Positions 5,548 through 14,160 are shown, numbered from the stretch's first letter. The stretch is 16,995 bases of DNA from an uncultured Parabacteroides sp. (GCA_937890135.1 CALBYC010000228.1:1-16995); one strand, 5' to 3'. Notes: a model not told the origin generated them from the sequence alone. Translations and numbers: made by a program.

Positions 5548-6549
5548 ATGAAACAATCTTTTCTTAAGACTTCTGTTTGTGCGTTCGCCACGGCCGCCCT
5601 ATGCTGGAGCTGTGGACAAAAACAACAACATGAAGAGGCAGTGGCCATGAGTGGCAATCCTGTTTTCGAAGGATGGTATGCCGATCCGGAAGGCATCATC
5701 TACGGGGATACTTACTGGATCTATCCGACGTACAGCGACAAATACGAGAAACAAACCTTCTTCGACTGCTTTTCGTCCAAGGATTTGGTGAACTGGACCA
5801 AACACGCATCCATCTTAGACACGGCTGAAGTCAAATGGGCAAAGAAAGCGATGTGGGCACCGGCTGTCATCAGCAAAAACGGGAAATACTATTTGTTCTT
5901 TGGTGCGAATGATGTCCATGAAGGAGAAATAGGCGGAATCGGAGTTGCTGTGGCGGACCGACCTGAAGGGCCTTACAAAGATTTACTGGGCAAGCCGTTG
6001 ATTAATGACATTGTCAACGGGGCACAGCCGATCGACCAGTTCGTATACAACGACAATGGCAGCTACTACATGTTCTATGGGGGTTGGGGACACTGCAACG
6101 TCGTCAAGTTGAATGACGACTTTACCGGACTCATCCCTTTTGAGGACGGAGAAGTCTACAAAGAAATCACGCCGGAGAACTATGTGGAAGGGCCTTTCCT
6201 GTTCAAAAAAGACGGGAAGTATTATTTCATGTGGAGCGAAGGGGGCTGGACGGGTCCGGACTATTGTGTAGCGTACGCCATGGCGGACTCGCCTTTCGGA
6301 CCGTTCAAGCGTATCGGCAAAATTCTGCAGCAAGACCCGGAAATCGGGACGGGGGCAGGCCATCATTCTGTCATCCATGTACCGGGCACCGACGACTATT
6401 ACATCGTTTACCACCGCCATCCTTTAGGCGACAAAGACGGCAACCATCGTGTCACTTGCATCGACAAAATGACTTTCGATGAAAAAGGTCGTATCAACCC
6501 GGTCACAATCACATTTGAAGGCGTGCATAAGCAAACGATAAAACGGTAG
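5548..6549 (+). CDS. Glycoside hydrolase family 43-type secreted protein (arabinanase/xylosidase-like)
   Basis: This is a 333-residue single-domain five-bladed propeller enzyme acting outside the cytoplasm on arabinose- or xylose-containing polysaccharide fragments. Residues 1-22 form a signal peptide. It ends in CWSC-GQ, a non-canonical lipobox, so lipidation at Cys22 is plausible but not certain. The three GH43 acidic positions can be placed: Asp46 in WYADPEG (general base), Asp163 in PIDQFVYNDNG (pKa modulator) and Glu214 in YVEGPFLFK (general acid). Blade repeats KNGKYYLFF, DNGSYYMFY and KDGKYYFMW and the late HHSV and YYIVYHRH segments are typical. No SusC/SusD pair, sugar sensor or other polysaccharide enzyme lies beside it, so it is an isolated gene rather than part of a visible polysaccharide locus. 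Exact specificity cannot be assigned. Confidence 0.85.
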   Translation: MKQSFLKTSVCAFATAALCWSCGQKQQHEEAVAMSGNPVFEGWYADPEGIIYGDTYWIYPTYSDKYEKQTFFDCFSSKDLVNWTKHASILDTAEVKWAKKAMWAPAVISKNGKYYLFFGANDVHEGEIGGIGVAVADRPEGPYKDLLGKPLINDIVNGAQPIDQFVYNDNGSYYMFYGGWGHCNVVKLNDDFTGLIPFEDGEVYKEITPENYVEGPFLFKKDGKYYFMWSEGGWTGPDYCVAYAMADSPFGPFKRIGKILQQDPEIGTGAGHHSVIHVPGTDDYYIVYHRHPLGDKDGNHRVTCIDKMTFDEKGRINPVTITFEGVHKQTIKR

Positions 6550-6589
6550 CGGCCTTTCATAAAAAAGGATGCGACCGCTCCTAAAAGTC

Positions 6590-6620
6590 AGTGCCGCCTT
6601 TTTCACCAAAGGCCGGCACT
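6590..6620. terminator. Bidirectional terminator between GH43 and threonine ammonia-lyase genes
   Basis: AGTGCCG-CCTTT and AAAGG-C-CGGCACT form a stem with one bulged base and a 6-nt loop in the convergent gap 6550-6671. On the minus strand GACTTTT follows, giving a short U-tract; on the plus strand only GTTTCT follows. A second imperfect hairpin (AGCGG/CCGCT with inner CCTTT/AAAGG, 6548-6579) precedes it. Confidence 0.5.
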
Positions 6621-6671
6621 GTTTCTATCATGAGATGTCAATCCTTCATCCAACCATCCTACCCGGATTCT

Positions 6672-7874
6672 TCAAGAGTTTTCGATAATCTTGTAACCTG
6701 CGACCATCAATTTCTGCTTGATTTCGTTTATCTGCTTCTGATTTCGAGTTTCCATTTCCAAACGCAAGTAGCAGCCATTGATATCAGCCGTATGGCTCAC
6801 TCTTTCATGATGGACAGAAACGACATTGGCGCCGCAGTCGGCTATGATTTTTGATACATGCTGGAGCTGCCCCGGCTTGTCAACCAATTCAATTGTCACA
6901 GAACAAGCACGGCCGGCCATCTGCAAGCCGCGGCCTATCACCCTTGACAGAATGTTCACGTCAATGTTGCCACCCGACACCACGCAGACGACCTTTTTCC
7001 CTTCGACCGGCACCTTGTTGAACATGGCGGCAGCCACGGAAACAGCCCCCGCTCCTTCTGCTATCAGCTTATGCTGCTCGATCAATGCCAAAATAGCCGT
7101 CGATATCTCATCGTCCGTGACTGTCACGATATCATCCACATATTTTTGGCAACAATCGAAAGTATGGATGCCGGGTTCTTTCACGGCAATGCCGTCAGCG
7201 ATGGTACGCACGCTATCCAAACGTAGTATCTTGCCATGGCTTATCGATTCCTGCATACTTGGTGCGCCACTCGCCTGCACGCCGTAAACTTTGATGTCGG
7301 GGTTCAAACTCTTAATGGCAAACGCCACTCCGGAAATCAAGCCGCCTCCCCCGATCGGGACAATTACCGCATCCATGCCGGGCAGCTGATCCAATAGTTC
7401 CAACCCGATTGTGCCTTGGCCGGCAATCACGTCTTCATCATCAAAAGGATGAATGAACGTGTAACCTTTTTCATCCCTCAGTTCGAGTGCGTGCTTGTAT
7501 GCATCATCGTAAACGCCTTCAACCAAACAGACATCGGCCCCCAATGACTTTGTCGCTTCCACTTTGGATATAGGAGCATTGTCGGGCAAGCAAACTAACG
7601 ATTTAATGCCTTGGGCGGTAGCCGACAAAGCCACCCCTTGAGCATGATTTCCTGCCGAACATGCCACGACGCCGCGTTGTTTTTCTTCCGGGGTAAGTTG
7701 GGAAATTTTAAAGCAAGCGCCTCTGACCTTGAAGGAACCTGTAACTTGAAGGTTCTCCGGTTTCAAATAGATTTGGCAATTCGGATTAATGCGAGGGGCA
7801 TAAATCAAATCCGTGCGCCTAATCACCGGCTTCAACACATATGAAGCCTGATATATTTTGTCAAGCGTCAACAT
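6672..7874 (-). CDS. ilvA: Threonine ammonia-lyase (threonine dehydratase) with one ACT domain
   Basis: This PLP enzyme turns L-threonine into 2-oxobutanoate and ammonia, the first step of isoleucine synthesis. The 400-residue protein has the fold-type II motifs in order: GSFKVRGA with Lys49 as the PLP Schiff-base lysine, SAGNHAQG at about 73-80, and the glycine-rich phosphate loop PIGGGGLISG. A C-terminal ACT domain from about residue 325 (VTIELVDKPGQLQHVSKIIA) should bind an effector amino acid. One ACT copy and a 400-residue length match the short one-ACT form rather than the roughly 514-residue E. coli IlvA with two ACT-like repeats. It lies downstream of rpsP on the same strand, but a strong terminator separates them, so it probably has its own promoter, which I could not identify clearly. 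A purely catabolic role is the main alternative. Confidence 0.93.
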   Translation of the reverse strand: MLTLDKIYQASYVLKPVIRRTDLIYAPRINPNCQIYLKPENLQVTGSFKVRGACFKISQLTPEEKQRGVVACSAGNHAQGVALSATAQGIKSLVCLPDNAPISKVEATKSLGADVCLVEGVYDDAYKHALELRDEKGYTFIHPFDDEDVIAGQGTIGLELLDQLPGMDAVIVPIGGGGLISGVAFAIKSLNPDIKVYGVQASGAPSMQESISHGKILRLDSVRTIADGIAVKEPGIHTFDCCQKYVDDIVTVTDDEISTAILALIEQHKLIAEGAGAVSVAAAMFNKVPVEGKKVVCVVSGGNIDVNILSRVIGRGLQMAGRACSVTIELVDKPGQLQHVSKIIADCGANVVSVHHERVSHTADINGCYLRLEMETRNQKQINEIKQKLMVAGYKIIENS

Positions 7875-7912
7875 AAAACTTATATATTATTTTGATGAAC
7901 CTATGTAATAAT

Positions 7913-7953
7913 AAAAAAGAGGATACATCCCGAAGTCGGCTGTATCCTCTTTT
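7913..7953 (-). terminator. Strong intrinsic terminator after rpsP
   Basis: A perfect 13-bp stem (7915-7927 with 7941-7953; AAAAGAGGATACA/TGTATCCTCTTTT) encloses a 13-nt loop. On the minus strand the stem runs into TTTTTTATTATT. A T-run also follows on the plus strand, so it could stop transcription both ways. Confidence 0.85.
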
Positions 7954-7971
7954 ATTTTGCTTTTGCACAAA

Positions 7972-8517
7972 TTATTCTGCGCTTTCAGCAGGTGCAGCTT
8001 CTTCAGCAGCAGTCTCGGCGGCGGCTTCAGCCTGTTTTGCGGCTTCAGCGGCAGCTTTTTCAGCTTTCTTCTGAGCCAAAGCTTCAGCTTTCACTTTGTT
8101 TACTTCCTTTTCAGCTTCCAAGCGAGCCGCTTTGGCAGCCTTTACGGCTTCAGCGTCCTTGTTCTTGATAGCATCAAGAGAAGCTTGCTTCTGCTCTTTC
8201 CAAGCCTGCAATTTTGCCTGGGCGGTAGCTTCGTCAAATGCACCTTTCTTCACACCTTCCAACAAATGCTTCATCAAGCATACACCTTCACGGGAGAGGA
8301 TGTTGCGAGCCGTGTCTGTTGGCTGGGCACCTACTTGTAACCAATACAAAGCTCTGTCGAATTTCAAATCTACTGTAGCAGGATTAGTGTTCGGATTATA
8401 TGAACCTATCCTCTCAATAAATCTTCCATCACGTGGAGCCCTGCTGTCCGCAACAACGATCTGATAAAAAGCGTAACCTTTACGACCGTGTCTTTGCAAT
8501 CTAATTTTTGTTGCCAT
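7972..8517 (-). CDS. rpsP: 30S ribosomal protein S16 with long C-terminal extension
   Basis: The first 80 or so residues are canonical S16, a small-subunit assembly protein: MATKIRLQRHGRKGYAFYQI, then VADSRAPRDGRFIERIGSYN, then ALYWLQVGAQPTDTARNILS. The protein continues to 181 residues, about twice the usual S16 length. The extension is rich in Ala, Lys and Glu (from about residue 100) and ends AAEEAAPAESAE; it is predicted to be helical or disordered. Such extensions are known in Bacteroidetes S16. It is transcribed from a well-matched promoter 53 bp upstream as a single gene closed by its own terminator. The usual rimM/trmD/rplS neighbours of other phyla are absent here. Confidence 0.97.
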   Translation of the reverse strand: MATKIRLQRHGRKGYAFYQIVVADSRAPRDGRFIERIGSYNPNTNPATVDLKFDRALYWLQVGAQPTDTARNILSREGVCLMKHLLEGVKKGAFDEATAQAKLQAWKEQKQASLDAIKNKDAEAVKAAKAARLEAEKEVNKVKAEALAQKKAEKAAAEAAKQAEAAAETAAEEAAPAESAE

Positions 8518-8569
8518 TTTTGAAATAAATTTTAATTAAGCTTGTTTTGTATCAGCAATATTGCGGTTG

Positions 8570-8600
8570 CAAAGATATCGTTTTCCCGTCATTCCACAAA
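8570..8600 (-). promoter_or_regulatory. Promoter of rpsP
   Basis: On the minus strand TTTG (8600-8597), a 19-bp spacer and TATCTTTG (8577-8570) match the Bacteroidetes -33/-7 consensus perfectly. The rpsP ATG is at 8517, giving a leader of about 45 nt. Confidence 0.8.
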
Positions 8601-8652
8601 CATCTTTACAGCCTCTTTTCATGTTAATAATAATTAATCGATGGATGCCGAT

Positions 8653-9975
8653 TTAAAGTTTGGGCAACTCCCAGGGAGCACGGTAATAAGCCTTGGCCAA
8701 AGCTGTCGCTTGTTCATCTCCTACGAACAAATGATTTTCATCATCCCATTTCACTTCCCTGCCAACTCGGCATGAGATATTAGCAAAATGCGCCAGTTTG
8801 GCTACCTTGGCTCCGATGGCGACATCCGCATGCGGCAATCGCCGGCTTTTCATACACTCCAGGAAATTCCCTACATGATTGTATAATCCTTTGCCTTCCC
8901 CCTTTTTTAATGGGACAGCTTCCATACGTGCCTTCCCTCCGGAAACGACAGGAATGACCTCCCATCCGGCCCGGTCTAATACCAATGTGCCATTTTCACC
9001 GTAGAAAGCTAATCCTTCTCTCCTATCGTAGAGTCCATGGTTTATGCCACAGGCATGATCCCATATCATATTGAATTCAGGATAGGTATAAGTAGCCATC
9101 AATGTGTCGGGAGTTTCCATCGCATCATCCGGGTAGGCGAATTTCCCGCCGCTTCCATAAATCCGTTCTGGGAATCCGGCATTCATCCCCTCCATTGCAT
9201 AATCCAACAAATGTACTCCCCAGTCGGACATAAGACCTCCTGCGTAATCCCAGAAGAAACGGAAATTGTAATGGAAACGGTATGGGTTGAATGGACGTTT
9301 CGGTGCGGGTCCAAGCCACATGTCGTAGTCAACGCCCGCAGGAGGGTCGCAGTCCGGTTTCTTAGGCAAAGTCGGTTTTCCATCCTGATAAGCCCAGACT
9401 TTCACGGTACGGATTCTGCCTATACAGCCTTTTTTAAGAAAAGTGCTTGCCTCATCCCAATGAGGGTCGCTTCTTTGCCATTGCCCAACTTGGACTATCT
9501 TGTTATATTTGCGGGCAGCCTTGACCATCAAGTCACACTCCTCTATTGTGTTAGAGAGGGGCTTTTCCACATAAACGTCCTTCCCTGCTTGACATGCCCA
9601 TATAGTAGGGAGGCAGTGCCAATGATCCGGCGTTCCGATAATAACAGCATCGACATCCTTATTATCTATCACTTTTCGCCAGTCTTTATATAAATTGGGG
9701 ACTTTCTTCCCTGTCTTTTTTTCCACATCCGCTGCTCTTTTGTTGAGCCATTCATCGTCGACATCGCAAAGTGCGATGCATTCCACTTCTGGATATTGCA
9801 AAAAAGTACTCAGGTCGGCAAAGCCCATGCTCCTGCAACCTATCAAAGCCACCTTCACCTTATTGCTCGGCGATGTCGCCCCGTATATCGAAGAAAAAGA
9901 AGACCCAAATAATGGGGACAACCCGATTCCCGCAGCCGACAAAGCAGATCTTTGTAAAAAATCTCGTCTGTTCAT
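8653..9975 (-). CDS. Gfo/Idh/MocA-family NAD(P)-dependent oxidoreductase, Tat-exported
   Basis: The 440-residue protein begins MNRRDFLQRSALSAAGIGLS, a twin-arginine signal (RRDFL) followed by a hydrophobic stretch, so it is probably exported folded with its nucleotide bound. The mature part opens with the Rossmann motif VALIGCRSMG (42-51), then LCDVDDEW, and GTPDHWH before the family hallmark E137-K138-P139 (EKPLS). In the C-terminal domain, GLMSDWGVHLLDYAM supplies Asp251, His255 and Asp258 in the usual D-x3-H-x2-D arrangement around the sugar site. Relatives with Tat signals in Bacteroidetes act on sugars or glycosides (some by NAD-dependent glycoside cleavage, as in GH109), but the substrate cannot be named. 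It appears to be a single-gene unit lying between the terminator of the TPR gene and the rpsP promoter. Confidence 0.9.
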   Translation of the reverse strand: MNRRDFLQRSALSAAGIGLSPLFGSSFSSIYGATSPSNKVKVALIGCRSMGFADLSTFLQYPEVECIALCDVDDEWLNKRAADVEKKTGKKVPNLYKDWRKVIDNKDVDAVIIGTPDHWHCLPTIWACQAGKDVYVEKPLSNTIEECDLMVKAARKYNKIVQVGQWQRSDPHWDEASTFLKKGCIGRIRTVKVWAYQDGKPTLPKKPDCDPPAGVDYDMWLGPAPKRPFNPYRFHYNFRFFWDYAGGLMSDWGVHLLDYAMEGMNAGFPERIYGSGGKFAYPDDAMETPDTLMATYTYPEFNMIWDHACGINHGLYDRREGLAFYGENGTLVLDRAGWEVIPVVSGGKARMEAVPLKKGEGKGLYNHVGNFLECMKSRRLPHADVAIGAKVAKLAHFANISCRVGREVKWDDENHLFVGDEQATALAKAYYRAPWELPKL

Positions 9976-10061
9976 GGTATACTTATCTATGTATTATGTT
10001 ATGATTTTTAATTAATCATGCAATGATACAAATAAATATTGGAAAATCCATATTTGCACAC

Positions 10062-10105
10062 AAAAAAAGCCCCCGCAAGGAGATTTGTTTCTTGCGGAAG
10101 GCTTT
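10062..10105 (-). terminator. Intrinsic terminator of the gyrA-TPR transcription unit
   Basis: On the minus strand AAAGCCTTCCGCAAG pairs with CTTGCGGGGGCTTT across an 11-nt loop and runs into seven T residues (10068-10062). It lies 34 bp after the TPR gene's stop. Confidence 0.88.
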
Positions 10106-10138
10106 GTGTAACACTTACGGATTTATGGCCCGACCGAG

Positions 10139-11359
10139 TTATTTGTTCATTTCAGCTTCAATGGCATCAAACTTGTCACCCATATTAAGGTTGTAATAGA
10201 TACCGCGCAAAGCAGTCATGCAGTCTCTATCATCCGGTTTCAACTGATGAACCTTTTCAAAATAAGGCATTGCTTTCTCAAACAAAGCTTTAGCTTTAGC
10301 TGATTCTTCTTGATACTTCTGAGAATCCGTGATAGCGTTAGCTTCGCCTAATTTGTTCACGCCCTGATTGTAATATACACGGCCCAAGTTAGACAATATA
10401 TCAGCATTTTCAGAGTCCAAGCTATATGCTTTTGTAAAGAATTCTTCAGCTTTGGCATAATCCTTGAGTCCTTCGTATACGCGGCCCATCACATCATATA
10501 ACTGGGCATTATTCGGATCTTTCTGGATGGCTGCATTCAAATATTCAATGGCTTGTTCGCTTCTGTTTGAGTAAATATAAGCGTTGATTAAGCTCAGCAA
10601 GTAATATTTTTCCTGAGGGAATTTCTCCATGCCTTCCTTCAAAGTCTTTTCCAAATTAACGGAGTCCTTGGCCTGCTCATATTCGTAGCACAAATACTGG
10701 TAAACATCATTCTGGCGATAATCCGTTGATTTGGCGCGTTCCAAAGCGGCAATGGCTTTCTTTGGATCGTTCAGCTGAGTAGCGGCCACTGCGGAATAGA
10801 ACTGCACGGTCATGAAGTTAGAATCACGAGCTGCAGTCGGAGTCCCTTTGAACATTGGCATATCTGAAATAGTCAAATATTGTTCGAAGAAGTCATAAGC
10901 CTTGGCATAATCTTTTTGATCAAAGTAATATGCACCACCATTGATATAATATACATGGTTAGCACTTAAAGTGTTTTTGATGTTCTTCGTATACTTTGGC
11001 TTAACTTTTCCTTTTGCATTTGGCTTTTGGTCCAATTCGTATGCTTTCTGGAAATAAGGCAAGATGTGGCCCAAAGCATCATACATTACCGGTTCGTTCG
11101 GCTGCTGGCCCAGCACTTGTTTAGTTTTTTCATTACTGAACTGCTGGTCTTCGATAAAACCGGCTACATACCAGGTCTTAGGATCATCCTTTGATTCGGC
11201 ATTTTCCATCGCTCCTTTAATCAAGGACCGAGCTTCTGTAAAAGCATTGGCATCAGCAGTTCCTTTCACGAGCGATTCAGCCTGGCTAACGGCCTTCTTT
11301 TGAGCGAATGATGCAGATGCGACCATGCACAACGCTACTGATAATAATACTCTTTTCAT
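10139..11359 (-). CDS. Secreted tetratricopeptide-repeat protein
   Basis: The 406-residue protein has a clear cleavable signal peptide (MKRVLLSVALCMVASASFAQ, cleavage after SFA) and should act in the periplasm or cell envelope. The rest is almost entirely helical repeats. The clearest TPR units are around HVYYINGGAYYFDQKDYAKA, LINAYIYSNRSEQAIEYLNA, YDVMGRVYEGLKDYAKAEEF and LSNLGRVYYNQGVNKLGEAN, each with the G/A-Y-A pattern. TPR proteins serve as scaffolds for protein complexes; no enzymatic residues are seen. It starts 47 bp after the gyrA stop with no terminator between, so it is probably cotranscribed with gyrA, an arrangement I believe is common in Bacteroidales. The functional link to DNA gyrase is unexplained, and the partner is unknown. 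Confidence 0.88.
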   Translation of the reverse strand: MKRVLLSVALCMVASASFAQKKAVSQAESLVKGTADANAFTEARSLIKGAMENAESKDDPKTWYVAGFIEDQQFSNEKTKQVLGQQPNEPVMYDALGHILPYFQKAYELDQKPNAKGKVKPKYTKNIKNTLSANHVYYINGGAYYFDQKDYAKAYDFFEQYLTISDMPMFKGTPTAARDSNFMTVQFYSAVAATQLNDPKKAIAALERAKSTDYRQNDVYQYLCYEYEQAKDSVNLEKTLKEGMEKFPQEKYYLLSLINAYIYSNRSEQAIEYLNAAIQKDPNNAQLYDVMGRVYEGLKDYAKAEEFFTKAYSLDSENADILSNLGRVYYNQGVNKLGEANAITDSQKYQEESAKAKALFEKAMPYFEKVHQLKPDDRDCMTALRGIYYNLNMGDKFDAIEAEMNK

Positions 11360-11406
11360 ACTAATTCTTTTTTTAATTAATTATTCTATTTTGTTTAACA
11401 ATCGGT

Positions 11407-13947
11407 TTATTCTTCATCCTCCGGTGTCTGCGGCAAATCTTGCCGAGCTACATCTGCCTTTTCACTTTCATCCAGCGGAAGTTCCGGATCTTCCTCTGGC
11501 TCCGTCATCACTTTACAAACAGAAGCGATTTCATCATTTCGTTTATCCAGATTTATCAGACGAACGCCCTGTGTCGCACGTCCAAGGATATTCAGGCTAT
11601 CCACATTCATGCGGATGGTAACGCCTGATTTATTGATAATCATCAAATCATTTTCATCTGTCACATCAAGTATCGCTACCAGTTTGCCTGTCTTTTCCGT
11701 TATGTTCAATGTTCTGACTCCTTTGCCTCCACGGTTCGTGACGCGGTAATCATCCGGGTTGGAACGCTTGCCATAACCTTGTTCGGAAACAACTAGAATG
11801 GTCTCATTTTTCGTGTCCTTCAGACAAATCATTCCTATTACTTCATCCTTGTCATCGTCTAACTCCATACCTTTCACTCCCGATGCGGTACGTCCCATTT
11901 CCCGGACCTTCTCTTCATTGAAACGGATGGCGTTTCCGTTCCGGTTGGCCAAAACAACTTGTTGCTTTCCGTCTGTCATGCAAACTTGAATCAAGTCATC
12001 ACCTTCGCGTAAGGTGATAGCGTTCACACCATTCTGGCGGGGACGTGAATACTCCCTCAAACAAGTCTTCTTGACAATACCCTTTTTCGTGCAGAACAAC
12101 AGGTAGTGGGAGTTAACGAACTCCACATCGGAAGTCAACTTCTTAACCCGGATGAACGCCTGTACTTTATCATCTTTCTCTATGTTCAACAGATTCTGGA
12201 TGGCACGCCCTTTTGATGTCCTCGAGCCTTCCGGTATTTGGTAAACCGGAAGCCAGAAGCAACGGCCTTTTGAAGTGAAGAGCAACAGCGTTGCATGCAT
12301 AGAAGCAGAATATATATATTCGATAAAGTCTTCGTCACGCGTGTCGGAAGCCTTGACTCCGATTCCCCCACGACCTTGCGCCTTGAACTCCGCCAATGGA
12401 GTACGTTTAATATATCCCATGTGAGAAATCGTAATGATCATCTCCTCGTCTGCATAAAAATCCTCAGGATTCAAATCTTCTGAGGCATATACGATGTCCG
12501 TCTTACGTTCATCTCCATATTTTTCTTTGATTTCCCTAAGCTCGTCTTTTATCAGATTCATGCAAACGTCCTCATTGTTCAATATTTCGTTCAAACGAGC
12601 AATCAATATTTCTATTTCTTCATATTCCGCCCTTAACTTGTCTTGTTCCAAGCCAGTCAATTGGCGCAGGCGCATTTCCACAATTGCCCGGGCCTGCCTG
12701 TCAGAAAGTGAGAAACGTTCCATCAGTCGTGTCACGGCTTCCTGAGGACTGCTTGAAGATTTGATGATGGCGATAACTTCATCGATGTTGTCGGAAGCAA
12801 TGATTAGGCCCTCCAATATATGGGCACGTTCTTCCGCTTTTGCCAAGTCATATCGTGTGCGGCGAATGACTACCTCATGGCGATGATCGACAAACGCCTT
12901 TATCATGTCCTTCAAATTCAACAAACGTGGCCGACCATTTACCAAAGCAATGTTGTTCACGCTGAACGATGATTGCAGCGCCGTCATTTTGTACAGCTTG
13001 TTCAGCACCACCTGGGCGTTGGCATCTCGTTTGACGTCTATTACTATACGCAGTCCTGCACGGTTCGATTCGTCCGTTATGTCAGAAATGCCCTCGATGC
13101 GTTTTTCATTCACCAAGTCGGCGATACTTTTCACCAAGTCAGATTTAATGACTTGGTAAGGTATTTCAGTGATAACGATTTGCTCATGATTATTTTCCGT
13201 TTCGATCTCAGCTTTTCCACGGATAATGATTCGTCCGCGTCCGGTCTCATAAGCCTCCGTCACCCCGTCATATCCATAAATAGTAGCGCCCGTCGGGAAA
13301 TCGGGAGCTTTGATATATTTCATCAACCCGTGGATATCGATTTCCCCTTTAGAATCAATGTAAGCCACACATCCGTCCAAGACCTCGGACAAATTATGTG
13401 TAGGCATGTTAGTTGCCATTCCGACAGCAATACCAGACGCACCATTAACCAACAGATTGGGGATACGGGTTGGCAATACGAGAGGCTCCTTCCTTGCATC
13501 GTCGAATGTAGGCTGAAAATCCACTGTGTCTTTGTCGATGTCTTGCAGCATCTCTTCAGCGAATTTGCTAAGTCGAGCTTCCGTGTAACGCATTGCGGCA
13601 GGGCTGTCATTGTCCATGGAGCCAAAGTTACCTTGCCCGTCGATCAATTTATATCGCATAGACCACCATTGCGCCATACGAACTAATGCACCATATATAG
13701 AACTGTCACCGTGAGGATGATATTTACCCAAAACTTCACCCACCGTATTGGCAGATTTTTGATATTTCTTGTCCGATGTGTTTCCAATCATATCCATGGC
13801 ATATAGTATGCGACGGTGGATAGGCTTGAAACCATCTCTTATATCCGGAAGGGCACGAGAGACAATGACCGACATGGAGTAGTCGATATATGCCGTCTTC
13901 ATTTCTTCTTCGATGTTAATCTTAATTATTCTGTCTTGATCAACCAT
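11407..13947 (-). CDS. gyrA: DNA gyrase subunit A
   Basis: This is the breakage-reunion subunit of the A2B2 type II topoisomerase that introduces negative supercoils. The 846-residue chain has the winged-helix start (MSVIVSRALPDIRDGFKPIH) and the quinolone-resistance-determining region HPHGDSSIYGALVRMAQ (77-93). The catalytic Tyr121 lies in AAMRYTEARL. A GyrA-box-like element QGRGGIG is at 524-530, and the C-terminal beta-pinwheel has TNRGGKGVRT. An acidic tail (EEDPELPLDESEKADVARQD) ends the protein. The gyrase-type box and pinwheel distinguish it from ParC. Ser82 is the wild-type residue at the main resistance position. Residue 86, Asp87 in E. coli, is Gly here. The gene is divergent from clpC across 270 bp and probably leads a two-gene unit with the TPR protein. 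Confidence 0.98.
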   Translation of the reverse strand: MVDQDRIIKINIEEEMKTAYIDYSMSVIVSRALPDIRDGFKPIHRRILYAMDMIGNTSDKKYQKSANTVGEVLGKYHPHGDSSIYGALVRMAQWWSMRYKLIDGQGNFGSMDNDSPAAMRYTEARLSKFAEEMLQDIDKDTVDFQPTFDDARKEPLVLPTRIPNLLVNGASGIAVGMATNMPTHNLSEVLDGCVAYIDSKGEIDIHGLMKYIKAPDFPTGATIYGYDGVTEAYETGRGRIIIRGKAEIETENNHEQIVITEIPYQVIKSDLVKSIADLVNEKRIEGISDITDESNRAGLRIVIDVKRDANAQVVLNKLYKMTALQSSFSVNNIALVNGRPRLLNLKDMIKAFVDHRHEVVIRRTRYDLAKAEERAHILEGLIIASDNIDEVIAIIKSSSSPQEAVTRLMERFSLSDRQARAIVEMRLRQLTGLEQDKLRAEYEEIEILIARLNEILNNEDVCMNLIKDELREIKEKYGDERKTDIVYASEDLNPEDFYADEEMIITISHMGYIKRTPLAEFKAQGRGGIGVKASDTRDEDFIEYIYSASMHATLLLFTSKGRCFWLPVYQIPEGSRTSKGRAIQNLLNIEKDDKVQAFIRVKKLTSDVEFVNSHYLLFCTKKGIVKKTCLREYSRPRQNGVNAITLREGDDLIQVCMTDGKQQVVLANRNGNAIRFNEEKVREMGRTASGVKGMELDDDKDEVIGMICLKDTKNETILVVSEQGYGKRSNPDDYRVTNRGGKGVRTLNITEKTGKLVAILDVTDENDLMIINKSGVTIRMNVDSLNILGRATQGVRLINLDKRNDEIASVCKVMTEPEEDPELPLDESEKADVARQDLPQTPEDEE

Positions 13948-14036
13948 TTAATTATATATTAATTACACTCATGTTGTTTTCAAAAAGCCCCAACGTGCCT
14001 TTCGCGCTCAATTAGCACAAACTCTGAAAAAACGCA

Positions 14037-14044
14037 CTAAAGTA
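14037..14044 (-). promoter_or_regulatory. Possible -7 element for gyrA
   Basis: On the minus strand TACTTTAG resembles TAnnTTTG with one mismatch, about 90 bp before the gyrA ATG; GCTTTTC lies roughly at the -33 distance. This is the best candidate I see for gyrA in the 270-bp divergent gap (13948-14217). The gap otherwise holds only A/T-rich sequence and the stem-loop near clpC. Confidence 0.3.
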
Positions 14045-14160
14045 AATGTTTTTCGTCACATAGAAAAGCCTTGCGGGCGAAATATTGTATTTTAACCTTC
14101 CGAAAATCCTTTTAAATATTTATGGCACAGATTTTGATATTAAAATTGTAAACATTTTTA

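Noticed and set aside
9037..9693. 218-codon plus-strand frame opposite the Gfo/Idh/MocA gene
   Set aside because: The minus strand carries the EKP and D-x3-H-x2-D motifs; the plus frame is composition-driven.
12973..13686. 237-codon plus-strand frame opposite gyrA
   Set aside because: It is antisense to the conserved gyrase catalytic core and has no recognisable features.
14012..14018. CIRCE-like TTAGCAC half-site in the gyrA-clpC gap
   Set aside because: The required second half GAGTGCTAA nine bases on is absent.
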